The notes: generated by a model not told the origin, from the letters alone. Counted from the first letter of the stretch, positions 1 through 6,143 are shown. The stretch is DNA of 7,049 nucleotides from JAVVVD01 sp964642795 (GCA_964642795.1 CAZXRQ010000073.1:1-7049); one strand, 5' to 3'. Made by a program: numbers and translations.

Positions 1-1216
1 TGGCAAAGCCCGGCACCACAGAATCCACCGCCTGTATGAAGTTGATTATGTTGACCATCGCGCGGTACGGCATGGCGGCGGTTATGTCGCCGGCTACCGC
101 GTCGGGCAGCGTGGGCCGCACGTTGGACTGCGCAAGCTCCTTCTGCCAGGTGCGCTTACCGTCCAGTATGTCGCCAAAGCGCTGCACCAGTATGTGCCCC
201 GCGCCCAGCATGTTGGTAAGCTCGCCCACCTTCTGCGCGTACGCTATGGGCTGGTTGAAGGGCACGCTGAAGTTGTGACTGCACAGCACGGCGAGATTGG
301 TGTTTTCACTTTTCTTTTCTTTATATGAGTGGCCGTTTACCACGGCGAGATCGTCATCGTAGTTCTCCTGGCTCACGAAGCCGCCGGGGTTTTGGCAAAA
401 CGTGCGCACCTTGTTTTTGAACGGATGCGGGTAGCCTATCAGCTTGGATTCGTACAGTACCTCGTTGATCTGCTCCATCACCTCATTTCGCACCTCTACG
501 CGCACGCCTATATCCACGGTGCCGGGCTGATGGTCTATACCGTGCTCGGTACAGAGCTTTTCCAGCCAGTCCGCGCCGCGTCTGCCGGTGGCTACCACGG
601 TATCGTGTGCGAGCAGCTCGAAATCGCCGCGCGCGTTGGATACGGTTACGCCAAGGCACCTGCCGTCCTTGATGATAAGCCCGGTGCATTCGCAGCCGAA
701 CATCAGCTCCACGCCATGATCTATAAGGTAGTTTTGGATCGCTTGGTATATCGCCTGCGCCTTTTCGGTGCCCATGTGGCGTATCGGACAGTCCACCAGG
801 CGAAGTCCCGCCTGTATGGCGCGCTTTCTTATATCCTTCACCGCGGCGGAATCGCTTATGCCCTCCACATGCGGGTCCGCTCCAAACTCAAGGTATATTT
901 CGTCGGCATAGTTTATGGTATCCTGTACCAGATCGTCGCCCACCAGCCGCGGAAGATCGCCGCCGACCTCGCTGCTTAAAGAAAGCTTGCCGTCGGAAAA
1001 CGCGCCCGCGCCGGAAAAGCCGGTGGTTATATGGCAGTACGGCTTGCAGTTCATGCACTTTTGCGTGGTTTGCTTAGGGCAATGCCGGTCCTGTACGGCG
1101 CGCCCTTTTTCTACAATGACGATGTTCTTTGTGCTGCCCTGCCGTACCAGCTCCAGCGCTGTAAATATTCCCGCCGGGCCCGCGCCCACTATCACGAGAT
1201 CTTTTTTTACTTCCAT
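1..1216 (-). CDS. FAD-dependent oxidoreductase, COG2509-like (3' end outside window)
   Basis: An uncharacterised NAD(P)/FAD-dependent dehydrogenase of the COG2509 type. 405 codons are visible and the C-terminus lies beyond the left edge; from memory, relatives run roughly 450-530 residues. The N-terminus has a Rossmann dinucleotide motif, G-A-G-P-A-G at residues 11-16, followed by an acidic residue at the end of the second strand (VEKG, 35-38). A cysteine cluster follows (Cys46, Cys54, Cys57, Cys61), then the family-typical segment SGAGAFSDGKL (68-78). ATGRRGADW (209-217) looks like the second FAD-contact motif. No membrane segment or signal peptide is seen, so it is probably cytosolic. The start is set by a GAGGGAG ribosome-binding site (1226-1232) 9 nt upstream. 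It begins 4 nt after the thyX stop, so it is the third gene of the mrnC-thyX operon and probably translationally coupled. Substrate and electron partner are unknown. The flavin fold is well supported; the family assignment rests on motif recognition only. Confidence 0.85.
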   Translation of the reverse strand, partial: MEVKKDLVIVGAGPAGIFTALELVRQGSTKNIVIVEKGRAVQDRHCPKQTTQKCMNCKPYCHITTGFSGAGAFSDGKLSLSSEVGGDLPRLVGDDLVQDTINYADEIYLEFGADPHVEGISDSAAVKDIRKRAIQAGLRLVDCPIRHMGTEKAQAIYQAIQNYLIDHGVELMFGCECTGLIIKDGRCLGVTVSNARGDFELLAHDTVVATGRRGADWLEKLCTEHGIDHQPGTVDIGVRVEVRNEVMEQINEVLYESKLIGYPHPFKNKVRTFCQNPGGFVSQENYDDDLAVVNGHSYKEKKSENTNLAVLCSHNFSVPFNQPIAYAQKVGELTNMLGAGHILVQRFGDILDGKRTWQKELAQSNVRPTLPDAVAGDITAAMPYRAMVNIINFIQAVDSVVPGFA

Positions 1217-1220
1217 GCCG

Positions 1221-1997
1221 CTATTCTCCCTCTTTTTGCATTGCCCATGCTAATATCTCCGCATCGGTCGCGCCTGATGCGGCCAATTTGTCCAGCTCCG
1301 CGCTTGCGCTGCGCACTTCGGCGGCGCGCCCGCAGGACATGCCGCCCTCCGAGCAGCCACCCGCGACGCAGCACGGCCCAGAGGCATTGAATATGCTGCT
1401 TGCCTCCCGCCGCGCTATACCCAGCATACACCAGGCCAGCGTACGTATCTCCCACTGGGCGCGGTTGCAGCAGCGCAGCTCAAAAAAGTGCATCAGCTCC
1501 CGCGCGTTCATGGTAAGTATCATGCGGGTTTCCGCCGCGCCGGGCAGCACGAAGCGCGCGTCCTCGGCGGGTATACCCATGCTCAGCAGCTTTTCATATT
1601 CGGAAAAGCTTCGCTCCATAGCGTCACGGAAGGCGGCCTCCGCCTCGGGCTGCCTTGCCACGGTAGGCGGCAGTATGTAGGTAAGCGCGTCCTTGGTGAC
1701 GTAGCGCTGGCTCTGCACGGAAAAGCTCGCTATGCGGTGCCGGGTTATCTGCGCAAGCAGCGTGCGGCTCACGCCCTCTATCCCGAAGGTGAAGGAGGCG
1801 TGTTCTATCGGGGAAAGATGCCCAAAGCTCACCAGCTTGTTTACGAACTTCTCGGCGTTGGCAGCGGACCTTTCGGCGAGCTCGTCTATGTTGGCGTCGC
1901 TGTAGCACAGCCGCCCGCCCAGCGCAATGGTCTCCGCAGGCAGCGCCGTGCCGCCCAGAAGACGCACGTTAAGTTTGACCCCGGCCGCTTTACCCAT
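1221..1997 (-). CDS. thyX: Flavin-dependent thymidylate synthase ThyX
   Basis: Makes dTMP from dUMP with methylenetetrahydrofolate as carbon donor and FADH2/NAD(P)H as reductant (EC 2.1.1.148), the alternative to ThyA. The diagnostic ThyX motif RHR-X7-S is present (RHR at residues 86-88, Ser96, in RHRIASFSVQSQRYV). The region DARFVLP...MNARELMHFFELRCCNRAQWEIR (about 146-185) matches conserved ThyX sequence that contacts dUMP and FAD. At 258 residues it is longer than compact ThyX proteins of about 220. The extra C-terminal part holds a cysteine cluster (Cys209, Cys210, Cys215, Cys222, in a GPCC...CSEGGMSCG context) and a short tail. The start is fixed by an AGGAGG ribosome-binding site 8 nt upstream, lying inside the last codons of mrnC. 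It is 3 nt from mrnC upstream and 4 nt from the flavoprotein gene downstream, so the three are almost certainly co-transcribed. A mrnC-thyX pairing is familiar in Firmicutes. Confidence 0.97.
   Translation of the reverse strand: MGKAAGVKLNVRLLGGTALPAETIALGGRLCYSDANIDELAERSAANAEKFVNKLVSFGHLSPIEHASFTFGIEGVSRTLLAQITRHRIASFSVQSQRYVTKDALTYILPPTVARQPEAEAAFRDAMERSFSEYEKLLSMGIPAEDARFVLPGAAETRMILTMNARELMHFFELRCCNRAQWEIRTLAWCMLGIARREASSIFNASGPCCVAGGCSEGGMSCGRAAEVRSASAELDKLAASGATDAEILAWAMQKEGE
1226..1232 (-). promoter_or_regulatory. Ribosome-binding site of the FAD oxidoreductase gene
   Basis: GAGGGAG on the minus strand, 9 nt upstream of the ATG at 1216 and overlapping the last thyX codons just before its TAG stop. 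It decides the start codon and supports translational coupling to thyX. Confidence 0.8.
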
Positions 1998-2000
1998 GGC

Positions 2001-2450
2001 TTATTCCTCCTCGCCCTCGTAGTACCGGAGCGCCGCGCGCATAAGCTCAAAAAGCCGCGCGTCGTCCCCGCTGAAAAACAAATATCCCACCAGCGCCTCC
2101 AACCCTGTAGCGGCGCGGTAGTCCGATATTTCCGCATGCTTCGGTACGCTGCCCAAATGGGAATTGCGGCCGCGCTTGAATACGGCCTCCTCCGCCTCGC
2201 TAAGCAGCGGTTTTATGCGATGATACGCCTTGGCCTGCGCCGCGGCACATACCCGCTTTGCCGCTTCAACATGCAGTCCGTGCGCGGTAAGGTCGGTGCG
2301 CTCTATAAGCTCTGCACGCACGAACAGATCGAACACGGTATCCCCCATATACGCGAGCGTAAGCGGGGACATGAGCTCCGGAGCCTTATCCGGTATCGGC
2401 GAAAGTGCGGCTCTAAGGCCGGCTATCATGCTGGCGTCGTTATTGATCAT
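2001..2450 (-). CDS. mrnC: Mini-ribonuclease 3 (MrnC)
   Basis: A short RNase III-type endonuclease made of the catalytic domain alone, without a dsRNA-binding domain. In Bacillus the family matures the ends of 23S rRNA. The 149-residue protein has the signature LAYMGDTVFD (residues 32-41), where Asp37 aligns with the catalytic Asp23 of the B. subtilis enzyme. It also has KRGRN (92-96), PKHAEISDYR (103-112) and TGLEALVGYLF (115-125), with Glu118 as the second catalytic acid. The N-terminus is about 14 residues longer than in B. subtilis. Met8 (codon 2429-2427) is an alternative start, but neither start has a Shine-Dalgarno sequence. The first ATG is chosen because it sits 7 nt after a consensus -10 box, which suggests a leaderless mRNA, and an in-frame TAA lies two codons upstream of it. 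This is the first gene of mrnC-thyX-flavoprotein. The cysS gene that often precedes mrnC in Firmicutes is absent here; a PBP gene lies upstream instead. Confidence 0.95.
   Translation of the reverse strand: MINNDASMIAGLRAALSPIPDKAPELMSPLTLAYMGDTVFDLFVRAELIERTDLTAHGLHVEAAKRVCAAAQAKAYHRIKPLLSEAEEAVFKRGRNSHLGSVPKHAEISDYRAATGLEALVGYLFFSGDDARLFELMRAALRYYEGEEE
2006..2011 (-). promoter_or_regulatory. Ribosome-binding site of thyX
   Basis: A perfect AGGAGG on the minus strand, 8 nt before the thyX ATG and inside the last Glu codons of mrnC. It shows that this organism does use Shine-Dalgarno initiation within operons, in contrast to the operon-leading genes here. The overlap with the mrnC end suggests coupled translation. 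Confidence 0.9.
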
Positions 2451-2457
2451 AGGTTAT

Positions 2458-2486
2458 ATTATACAGTTTTTTCCCATGTATGTAAA
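2458..2486 (-). promoter_or_regulatory. SigmaA-type promoter of the mrnC-thyX operon
   Basis: On the minus strand, TTTACA (2486-2481), a 17-bp spacer and a perfect TATAAT (2463-2458). Only one base of twelve differs from consensus. The -10 box ends 7 nt before the mrnC ATG, so transcription would be expected to start at or within a base or two of the start codon, giving a leaderless message. The -35 box lies only 1 nt from the inverted-repeat cluster (2488-2575). Confidence 0.85.
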
Positions 2487-2487
2487 T

Positions 2488-2575
2488 CCGCAGCCTGCGG
2501 CGCGCGGGCGCGCAAAGCGCGCTAACGGCGGGCGCAGCCCGCCGCAGAACCGCCGCGGCGGTTCCCGCGCGCCGC
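2488..2575. repeat. Cluster of GC-rich inverted repeats (cloverleaf-like), between PBP and mrnC
   Basis: The gap between the PBP stop and the mrnC promoter contains several nested perfect inverted repeats. They are CCGC-N5-GCGG (2488-2500); GCGCGC-AAA-GCGCGC (2508-2522); GGCGGGC-GCA-GCCCGCC (2527-2543); an 18-bp perfect palindrome GAACCGCCGCGGCGGTTC (2547-2564); and a 12-bp outer pairing of 2497-2508 with 2564-2575 that encloses the inner three and shares single end bases with two of them. No coding gene fits here. The block is transcribed as the 3' tail of the PBP message. A clear U-tract is missing on either strand (only ATTTACAT follows on the minus side), so it is not a textbook terminator, though it may still block read-through or protect the 3' end. 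Alternatively it is a REP-like dispersed repeat; a genome-wide copy count would decide this. Confidence 0.75.
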
Positions 2576-2626
2576 CGGGCCGGAAATACCAGGTTAGCCT
2601 TCCGTGCGCGCCCTGCCGGGGGGGCC

Positions 2627-4786
2627 TTACGGCGCGCTCATTTTGAGCAGCTCACGCGCTACGTCGAATTTGAGTGTGCCCAGGTCGGAATCGTCCGTGG
2701 TTATCTCAAACATCACCAGCACAAGCCTTGCGTCCTCATCGGATACGCCGGTGCGGAAGCCCGCAAACCAGCTTATCTCGCGGGATTTATCGTCGCCTAT
2801 CTCGGCGGTGCCGGTTTTTGCGGCGACGGTGCAGCTGGTGACGCCCAGCTTGCGGCCGGTGCCGTTGAGGTCGCTGCGGGTAACGTCGGTTAGCATAGGC
2901 AGTATCCGCGCGATAGCTTCGTCGCTTATCACGTCCTCAAGCCAAAGCGTACGCTCGCTCTCATATTCCGTCTCGTAGCGCGCACTGTCTACGCGGTACA
3001 GGCCCTTTACTATGCGCGGGGCGCATATGTCGCCGCCGTTTGCGAATGCGCAGAACGCCGTCGCAAGCTGGAGCGGCGTGGTAAGTATCTCGCCCTGCCC
3101 GTAGCCGGAGTCGGCAAGCAGCTTCAGCGATACGTCGGTACCCTCGTTGATAAGCTGCGCGTCGGCCACGTTTATGTCAAACGGCAGCTCGGAGGCAAAG
3201 CCCAGCTTTTCCATATATTCCAAAAACCGTTCGCTGCCAAGCTGCAGTGCAGCATACGCAAAGTAGATATTATCGGAGTTGAGTATGGCGTTATGCATAT
3301 TGAGCGGCTCGGTACGGGCGCGCATAGTGGTACGCTTTATCGGCGTCCATATCCAGTCCCCGTACTGCGTGGGCGTCCAGTAATCGTCGTCTATATTGTA
3401 GTTGAATACATAGCCGGTATCCAGCACGCCGTTATCCAGCGTGGCTGCTGCGGTGAACGCCTTAAACACCGAGCCGGGCGGGTACAAGCCCTGCGTTACG
3501 CGGTTTATAAGCGGCTTGGCCTCGTCGTTCAAAAGCGCGTTATAGTCCGCGCTGCTTATGCCGCGGGTAAACTGGTTAAGGTCGTAGGAGGGGTAGCTTG
3601 CCATGGCCTGTATTTCACCGGTAAGCGGATTCATCACGACCACGGCGCCCGCTGTGGTCTCCCCGTAGGCTACCAGCGACAGCACCTCCTCCACGCGCTG
3701 CTGCAGCTCCGCGTTTACCGTAAGCTGTATATCCAGCCCGTCCTGCGCCGCTTCATAATGAATCGTGCGGCGGTCGGTGCCCTCGGCGGTGTATATGTAC
3801 ACCTGAGTGCCGTCCGTGCCGCGCAGCTCCGTTTCGTACTGGCGCTCCAGCCCCAGCTTGCCCACTATGGAATCAGAGGTGTACGCGCCGTCGTCGCCGG
3901 CAAGCGTGTTTAGCCTGTCTATCTCCTCATCCAGCTCCTCGGTGGTGGCAGCGCTTATCGCACCCACATAGCCTACCGTGTGCGCAAGCAGACTGCCGCA
4001 GGGATAATTCCGGATGGCGCCATAGTTTCCGTCGTCCACGCCCACGCCTTCTATCAGAAGCAGCTGCGCTTCAGCGGTAGCCGCAAGCTCACCGGGATAA
4101 TACTGCTTGATTATTGCAAGATCGCCCGTGGCGGCGTCGAGCTTTTTGTTTATAGCCTCCTCGCTCTCGCCGGTAAGCGTGGCAAGCTGCGTTACCGCAA
4201 GCGTCCTGTCCGCCAGCCGGGACGGCTGCACATATACGCTGACCAGCCCCGCCGTGGAAGCAAGTACGGTGGTGCCTGCGAGTATCTCGCCGCGGCTTGC
4301 GGCGACGCGGGCAACACGCACGGTGTCCCCCCACTCCATACCGTCAAATATCAGCGCGGGAGACCAGGCTATGTGCCACACGCCGCCCTCCTTCTGCGCA
4401 GTCAGCGTGATGGACTCCGTTATGTCGCCCATAAGCGTGCTGTGGTAGGTAACGTCGTAGCTGGCGGTAGCGAGTATATCGCCCGCGTCTATGCGTACGT
4501 TGGAATATTCCAGGCCGGTTATCTGGAGGCCGTCGAATATGTTATTGTATTTGTCGATGAATTCCTGCTCGGTCACGCTGTCTGTATCCGGCGTATCGGT
4601 CTCGTTCTGCACGGAGGGGCTGAGCAGCGCATATGCGTTTGAATACTCCCCGGTGCGGATATACTCCATATAGCTTTCGCACGCGACCGTGCCCAGAGAG
4701 ACCGTGCGGCAGCCGCATATAAGCGGTACTGCAAGCGCCGGCACGAGAGCGAACGCGAGTATGCACTTTAGGACATGCTTAATCAT
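2627..4786 (-). CDS. Class B penicillin-binding protein, MecA/PbpC-like transpeptidase
   Basis: A monofunctional D,D-transpeptidase that cross-links peptidoglycan outside the membrane (719 residues). An N-terminal hydrophobic segment (about 7-25) ends in ICGC. Cys26 could be a lipobox cysteine, as reported for Bacillus PbpC; otherwise the segment is a signal anchor. An NTF2-like MecA_N domain follows (about 30-150). The PBP dimer domain starts at RGEIL (165-169), although the usual D-R-N-G that follows is replaced by AGTT. It continues through YPCGSLLAHTVGYVG (261-275) and IVGKLGLERQYE (307-318). The transpeptidase domain (about 350-715) has all catalytic motifs: SVFK (Ser439, Lys442), SDN (504-506) and KTGT (657-660). 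It also has DSGYGQGEILTTPLQ (559-573), closely like PBP2a. The first ATG is right: two in-frame TAA codons directly precede it and the signal segment begins there. It has its own promoter, diverges from the yabE-like gene, and has no Shine-Dalgarno sequence. PBP2a-like architecture alone does not imply beta-lactam resistance, since many Firmicutes carry such proteins as normal PBPs. Confidence 0.95.
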   Translation of the reverse strand: MIKHVLKCILAFALVPALAVPLICGCRTVSLGTVACESYMEYIRTGEYSNAYALLSPSVQNETDTPDTDSVTEQEFIDKYNNIFDGLQITGLEYSNVRIDAGDILATASYDVTYHSTLMGDITESITLTAQKEGGVWHIAWSPALIFDGMEWGDTVRVARVAASRGEILAGTTVLASTAGLVSVYVQPSRLADRTLAVTQLATLTGESEEAINKKLDAATGDLAIIKQYYPGELAATAEAQLLLIEGVGVDDGNYGAIRNYPCGSLLAHTVGYVGAISAATTEELDEEIDRLNTLAGDDGAYTSDSIVGKLGLERQYETELRGTDGTQVYIYTAEGTDRRTIHYEAAQDGLDIQLTVNAELQQRVEEVLSLVAYGETTAGAVVVMNPLTGEIQAMASYPSYDLNQFTRGISSADYNALLNDEAKPLINRVTQGLYPPGSVFKAFTAAATLDNGVLDTGYVFNYNIDDDYWTPTQYGDWIWTPIKRTTMRARTEPLNMHNAILNSDNIYFAYAALQLGSERFLEYMEKLGFASELPFDINVADAQLINEGTDVSLKLLADSGYGQGEILTTPLQLATAFCAFANGGDICAPRIVKGLYRVDSARYETEYESERTLWLEDVISDEAIARILPMLTDVTRSDLNGTGRKLGVTSCTVAAKTGTAEIGDDKSREISWFAGFRTGVSDEDARLVLVMFEITTDDSDLGTLKFDVARELLKMSAP

Positions 4787-4791
4787 GCCTT

Positions 4792-4821
4792 ATTATACAC
4801 CGGGCTGCGCGCGAAGCGCAA
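4792..4821 (-). promoter_or_regulatory. Promoter of the PBP gene
   Basis: On the minus strand a perfect TATAAT (4797-4792) ends 5 nt before the PBP start codon. An upstream TTGCGC (4821-4816), 18 bp away, matches only the TTG of the -35 consensus. Transcription would begin at about the A of the ATG. A small hairpin, TGCGC-N5-GCGCA (4806-4820), overlaps the spacer and -35 area; its role is unknown. Confidence 0.7.
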
Positions 4822-4838
4822 TGAGACTGCGGGAAATG

Positions 4839-4871
4839 ACACACAACGTTAACCTGGACACATTCCGTTAA
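4839..4871 (+). repeat. Tandem 14-bp direct repeat upstream of the yabE promoter, possible operator
   Basis: The unit ACACA-N3-CGTTAA occurs at 4839-4852 and 4858-4871, a 19-bp period with 11 of 14 positions identical. The second copy ends 1 bp before the -35 hexamer, so the pair covers roughly -37 to -69 relative to the predicted transcription start. This is a usual position for an activator or response regulator. I do not recognise the sequence as a known site, and chance repetition in a short stretch is possible. Confidence 0.4.
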
Positions 4872-4872
4872 T

Positions 4873-4901
4873 TTGACATGATGAAAGGCGGCTGATACAA
4901 T
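4873..4901 (+). promoter_or_regulatory. Strong sigmaA-type promoter of yabE-ksgA
   Basis: TTGACA (4873-4878, perfect), a 17-bp spacer and TACAAT (4896-4901, one mismatch), with an extended -10 TGA just before it. The -10 box ends 6 nt before the ATG at 4908, so the predicted transcription start coincides with the start codon. It presumably drives both yabE-like and ksgA. Confidence 0.9.
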
Positions 4902-4907
4902 ACTGGC

Positions 4908-6143
4908 ATGGCTGAAACCGGCAACAATACACGCCGCGAGCTGAAAAAGCGTATGCGGCGCACCATAAGGCGTATCAAAAAACGGCTGGGCCTGCCCGTA
5001 GAGCAGCGCAAGGCCGCTGCCGATGCTGCCGCGGTACAGGGCAAGCCGCCCCGCCGCCGCAAAACGGCGCCGGGGGAGGAGAAGCGCAGCCTTATACCCG
5101 GCGGCGTATCTCCGCTGCTTATCGCGGTGGATATCGTGCTGCTTGCGTGCGTGGTGGCTTCCGGCACGCTCTGCACATATACCGCTATGCAAAGCCCGCT
5201 ATATTCCGTTACCGTGAATGCGGACGGCATAGAGACGGTATACCTCTCAACAGGCGTTACCGTGGGCGAGCTGATCAATATGCAGAACATCGACTACGAC
5301 CCGGCGGAGGATATACTCTCCTGCACGGCCGACGCGGCGCTGTACGACGGTATGGAGATAGTGCTTACCCGCGCCTTCCCCGTGGCGGTGGAATCCGAAG
5401 GCGAGGTCACTGTGCTGCACATGGCGGAGGGCACCGTGGGCGACGCGCTGGCGCTGGCGAACGTTGTGCGGGATTCGGACGACGAGCTGTCACATTTGGC
5501 ATATGCGGACGTGACGGCGGGCATGAAAATACTTCACACCAACGTTGAAATAAGCTACACCACCGCGCTGCGGTTGATATCGCATGTGCAGGAGGTAATA
5601 AAGGACGCCGACGAATGGGAGAGCTTCCGCAAGGTGGAGCAGGAGGGAAGCGATGGCGAGCGCCGCGTTACCCAGCGTATAACCGTTAAAAACGGCATAG
5701 AGGTTTCCCGGGAAATAGTCGACCAGACCGTGCTTGTACCGGCCGTAAACGAAATAGTGCGCGTTGGCACCAAGATACGCTACCAAACCAACTACGAGGG
5801 CGAATGGCGGCGTTATATCGCTCCGGAGGACAAGCCGCGGGACGGCGTGAACGGCTGGAAAGCCATCACAGTATACCGCGTTACGGCATACTGCACCGGC
5901 AGCCGCACGGCCACGGGCACCAGGCCAAAGCTGGGCACGATAGCCGTCAACCCCAAATACATACCCTACGGCACAAAGGTATGGGTGCCGGGCTACGGCA
6001 TGTGCACCGCTGAGGACACCGGCGCATTCCGCAACTACCCCTCCCCGCGCGACAACGCCATCGACCTGTGGTTCAATACCGAGCGCGAGGCACGCAACTG
6101 GGGCTCCAAATACAACTACACCATACTGGTGCGGACGGGTTGA
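4908..6143 (+). CDS. yabE: YabE-like cell-wall protein (DUF348 x2, G5, 3D domains)
   Basis: A 411-residue membrane-anchored, surface-exposed protein of the YabE/RpfB-like group, thought to act on peptidoglycan. Residues 1-65 are very basic (about twenty Arg/Lys) and should be cytosolic. One transmembrane segment follows (about 68-94). Outside are two DUF348 ubiquitin-like repeats (about 98-155 and 157-213), then a G5 domain (about 216-293, with VEQEGSDGERRVTQRITVKNG near its centre). The C-terminal 3D domain (about 321-409) starts at VTAYC and has AEDTGA with Asp370, Asp382, and AIDLWF with Asp386. This is a double-psi barrel related to MltA-type lytic transglycosylases, so cell-wall cleavage is plausible but not shown. 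The start is the ATG 6 nt after the -10 box. It has no Shine-Dalgarno sequence, and an in-frame TGA lies a few codons upstream. ksgA begins 1 nt after its stop. The Bacillus order yabE-rnmV-ksgA is shortened here, since rnmV is missing. The gene symbol is given by family resemblance and context. Confidence 0.92.
   Translation: MAETGNNTRRELKKRMRRTIRRIKKRLGLPVEQRKAAADAAAVQGKPPRRRKTAPGEEKRSLIPGGVSPLLIAVDIVLLACVVASGTLCTYTAMQSPLYSVTVNADGIETVYLSTGVTVGELINMQNIDYDPAEDILSCTADAALYDGMEIVLTRAFPVAVESEGEVTVLHMAEGTVGDALALANVVRDSDDELSHLAYADVTAGMKILHTNVEISYTTALRLISHVQEVIKDADEWESFRKVEQEGSDGERRVTQRITVKNGIEVSREIVDQTVLVPAVNEIVRVGTKIRYQTNYEGEWRRYIAPEDKPRDGVNGWKAITVYRVTAYCTGSRTATGTRPKLGTIAVNPKYIPYGTKVWVPGYGMCTAEDTGAFRNYPSPRDNAIDLWFNTEREARNWGSKYNYTILVRTG

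Larger units (their letters stand above)
4787..4907. other. Divergent intergenic region between PBP and yabE-like genes
   Basis: The 121-bp gap carries back-to-back promoters for two cell-wall genes: PBP leftward (-10 at 4792-4797) and yabE-like rightward (-35/-10 at 4873-4901). Between them lies a pair of 14-bp direct repeats (4839-4871). No gene fits in it. The layout would allow one regulator to serve both directions, although no known operator is recognised. Confidence 0.7.

Noticed and set aside
329..979. Plus-strand open frame of 216 codons opposite the FAD oxidoreductase
   Set aside because: The minus-strand frame has the GxGxxG motif, conserved COG2509-like segments and a ribosome-binding site. 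The plus frame has none of these.
2488..2500. Rho-independent terminator of the PBP gene
   Set aside because: The hairpin CCGCAG-N-CTGCGG is followed on the minus strand only by ATTTACAT, and that stretch is the mrnC -35 box. The U-tract is too poor to call it a terminator.
1488..2525. Long plus-strand open frame (345 codons) opposite thyX and mrnC
   Set aside because: It is antisense to two genes with unmistakable family motifs. It has no ribosome-binding site, and its composition is what a GC-rich gene gives on the opposite strand.
2497..2575. tRNA-like RNA: 79 nt with an outer stem and three arms, and a GGTTC run
   Set aside because: The outer stem is 12 bp rather than 7, two loops are only 3 nt, the third arm is a loopless palindrome, and there is no anticodon loop or GGTTCRA T-loop at the right place.
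4884..4890. AAAGGCG as a Shine-Dalgarno sequence for the yabE-like gene
   Set aside because: It is 17 nt from the ATG and lies inside the promoter spacer, so it would not be in the transcript from the evident promoter.
4879..4896. Tiny leader peptide ATGATGAAAGGCGGCTGA upstream of yabE
   Set aside because: Five codons only, and it lies upstream of the predicted transcription start, between the -35 and -10 boxes.
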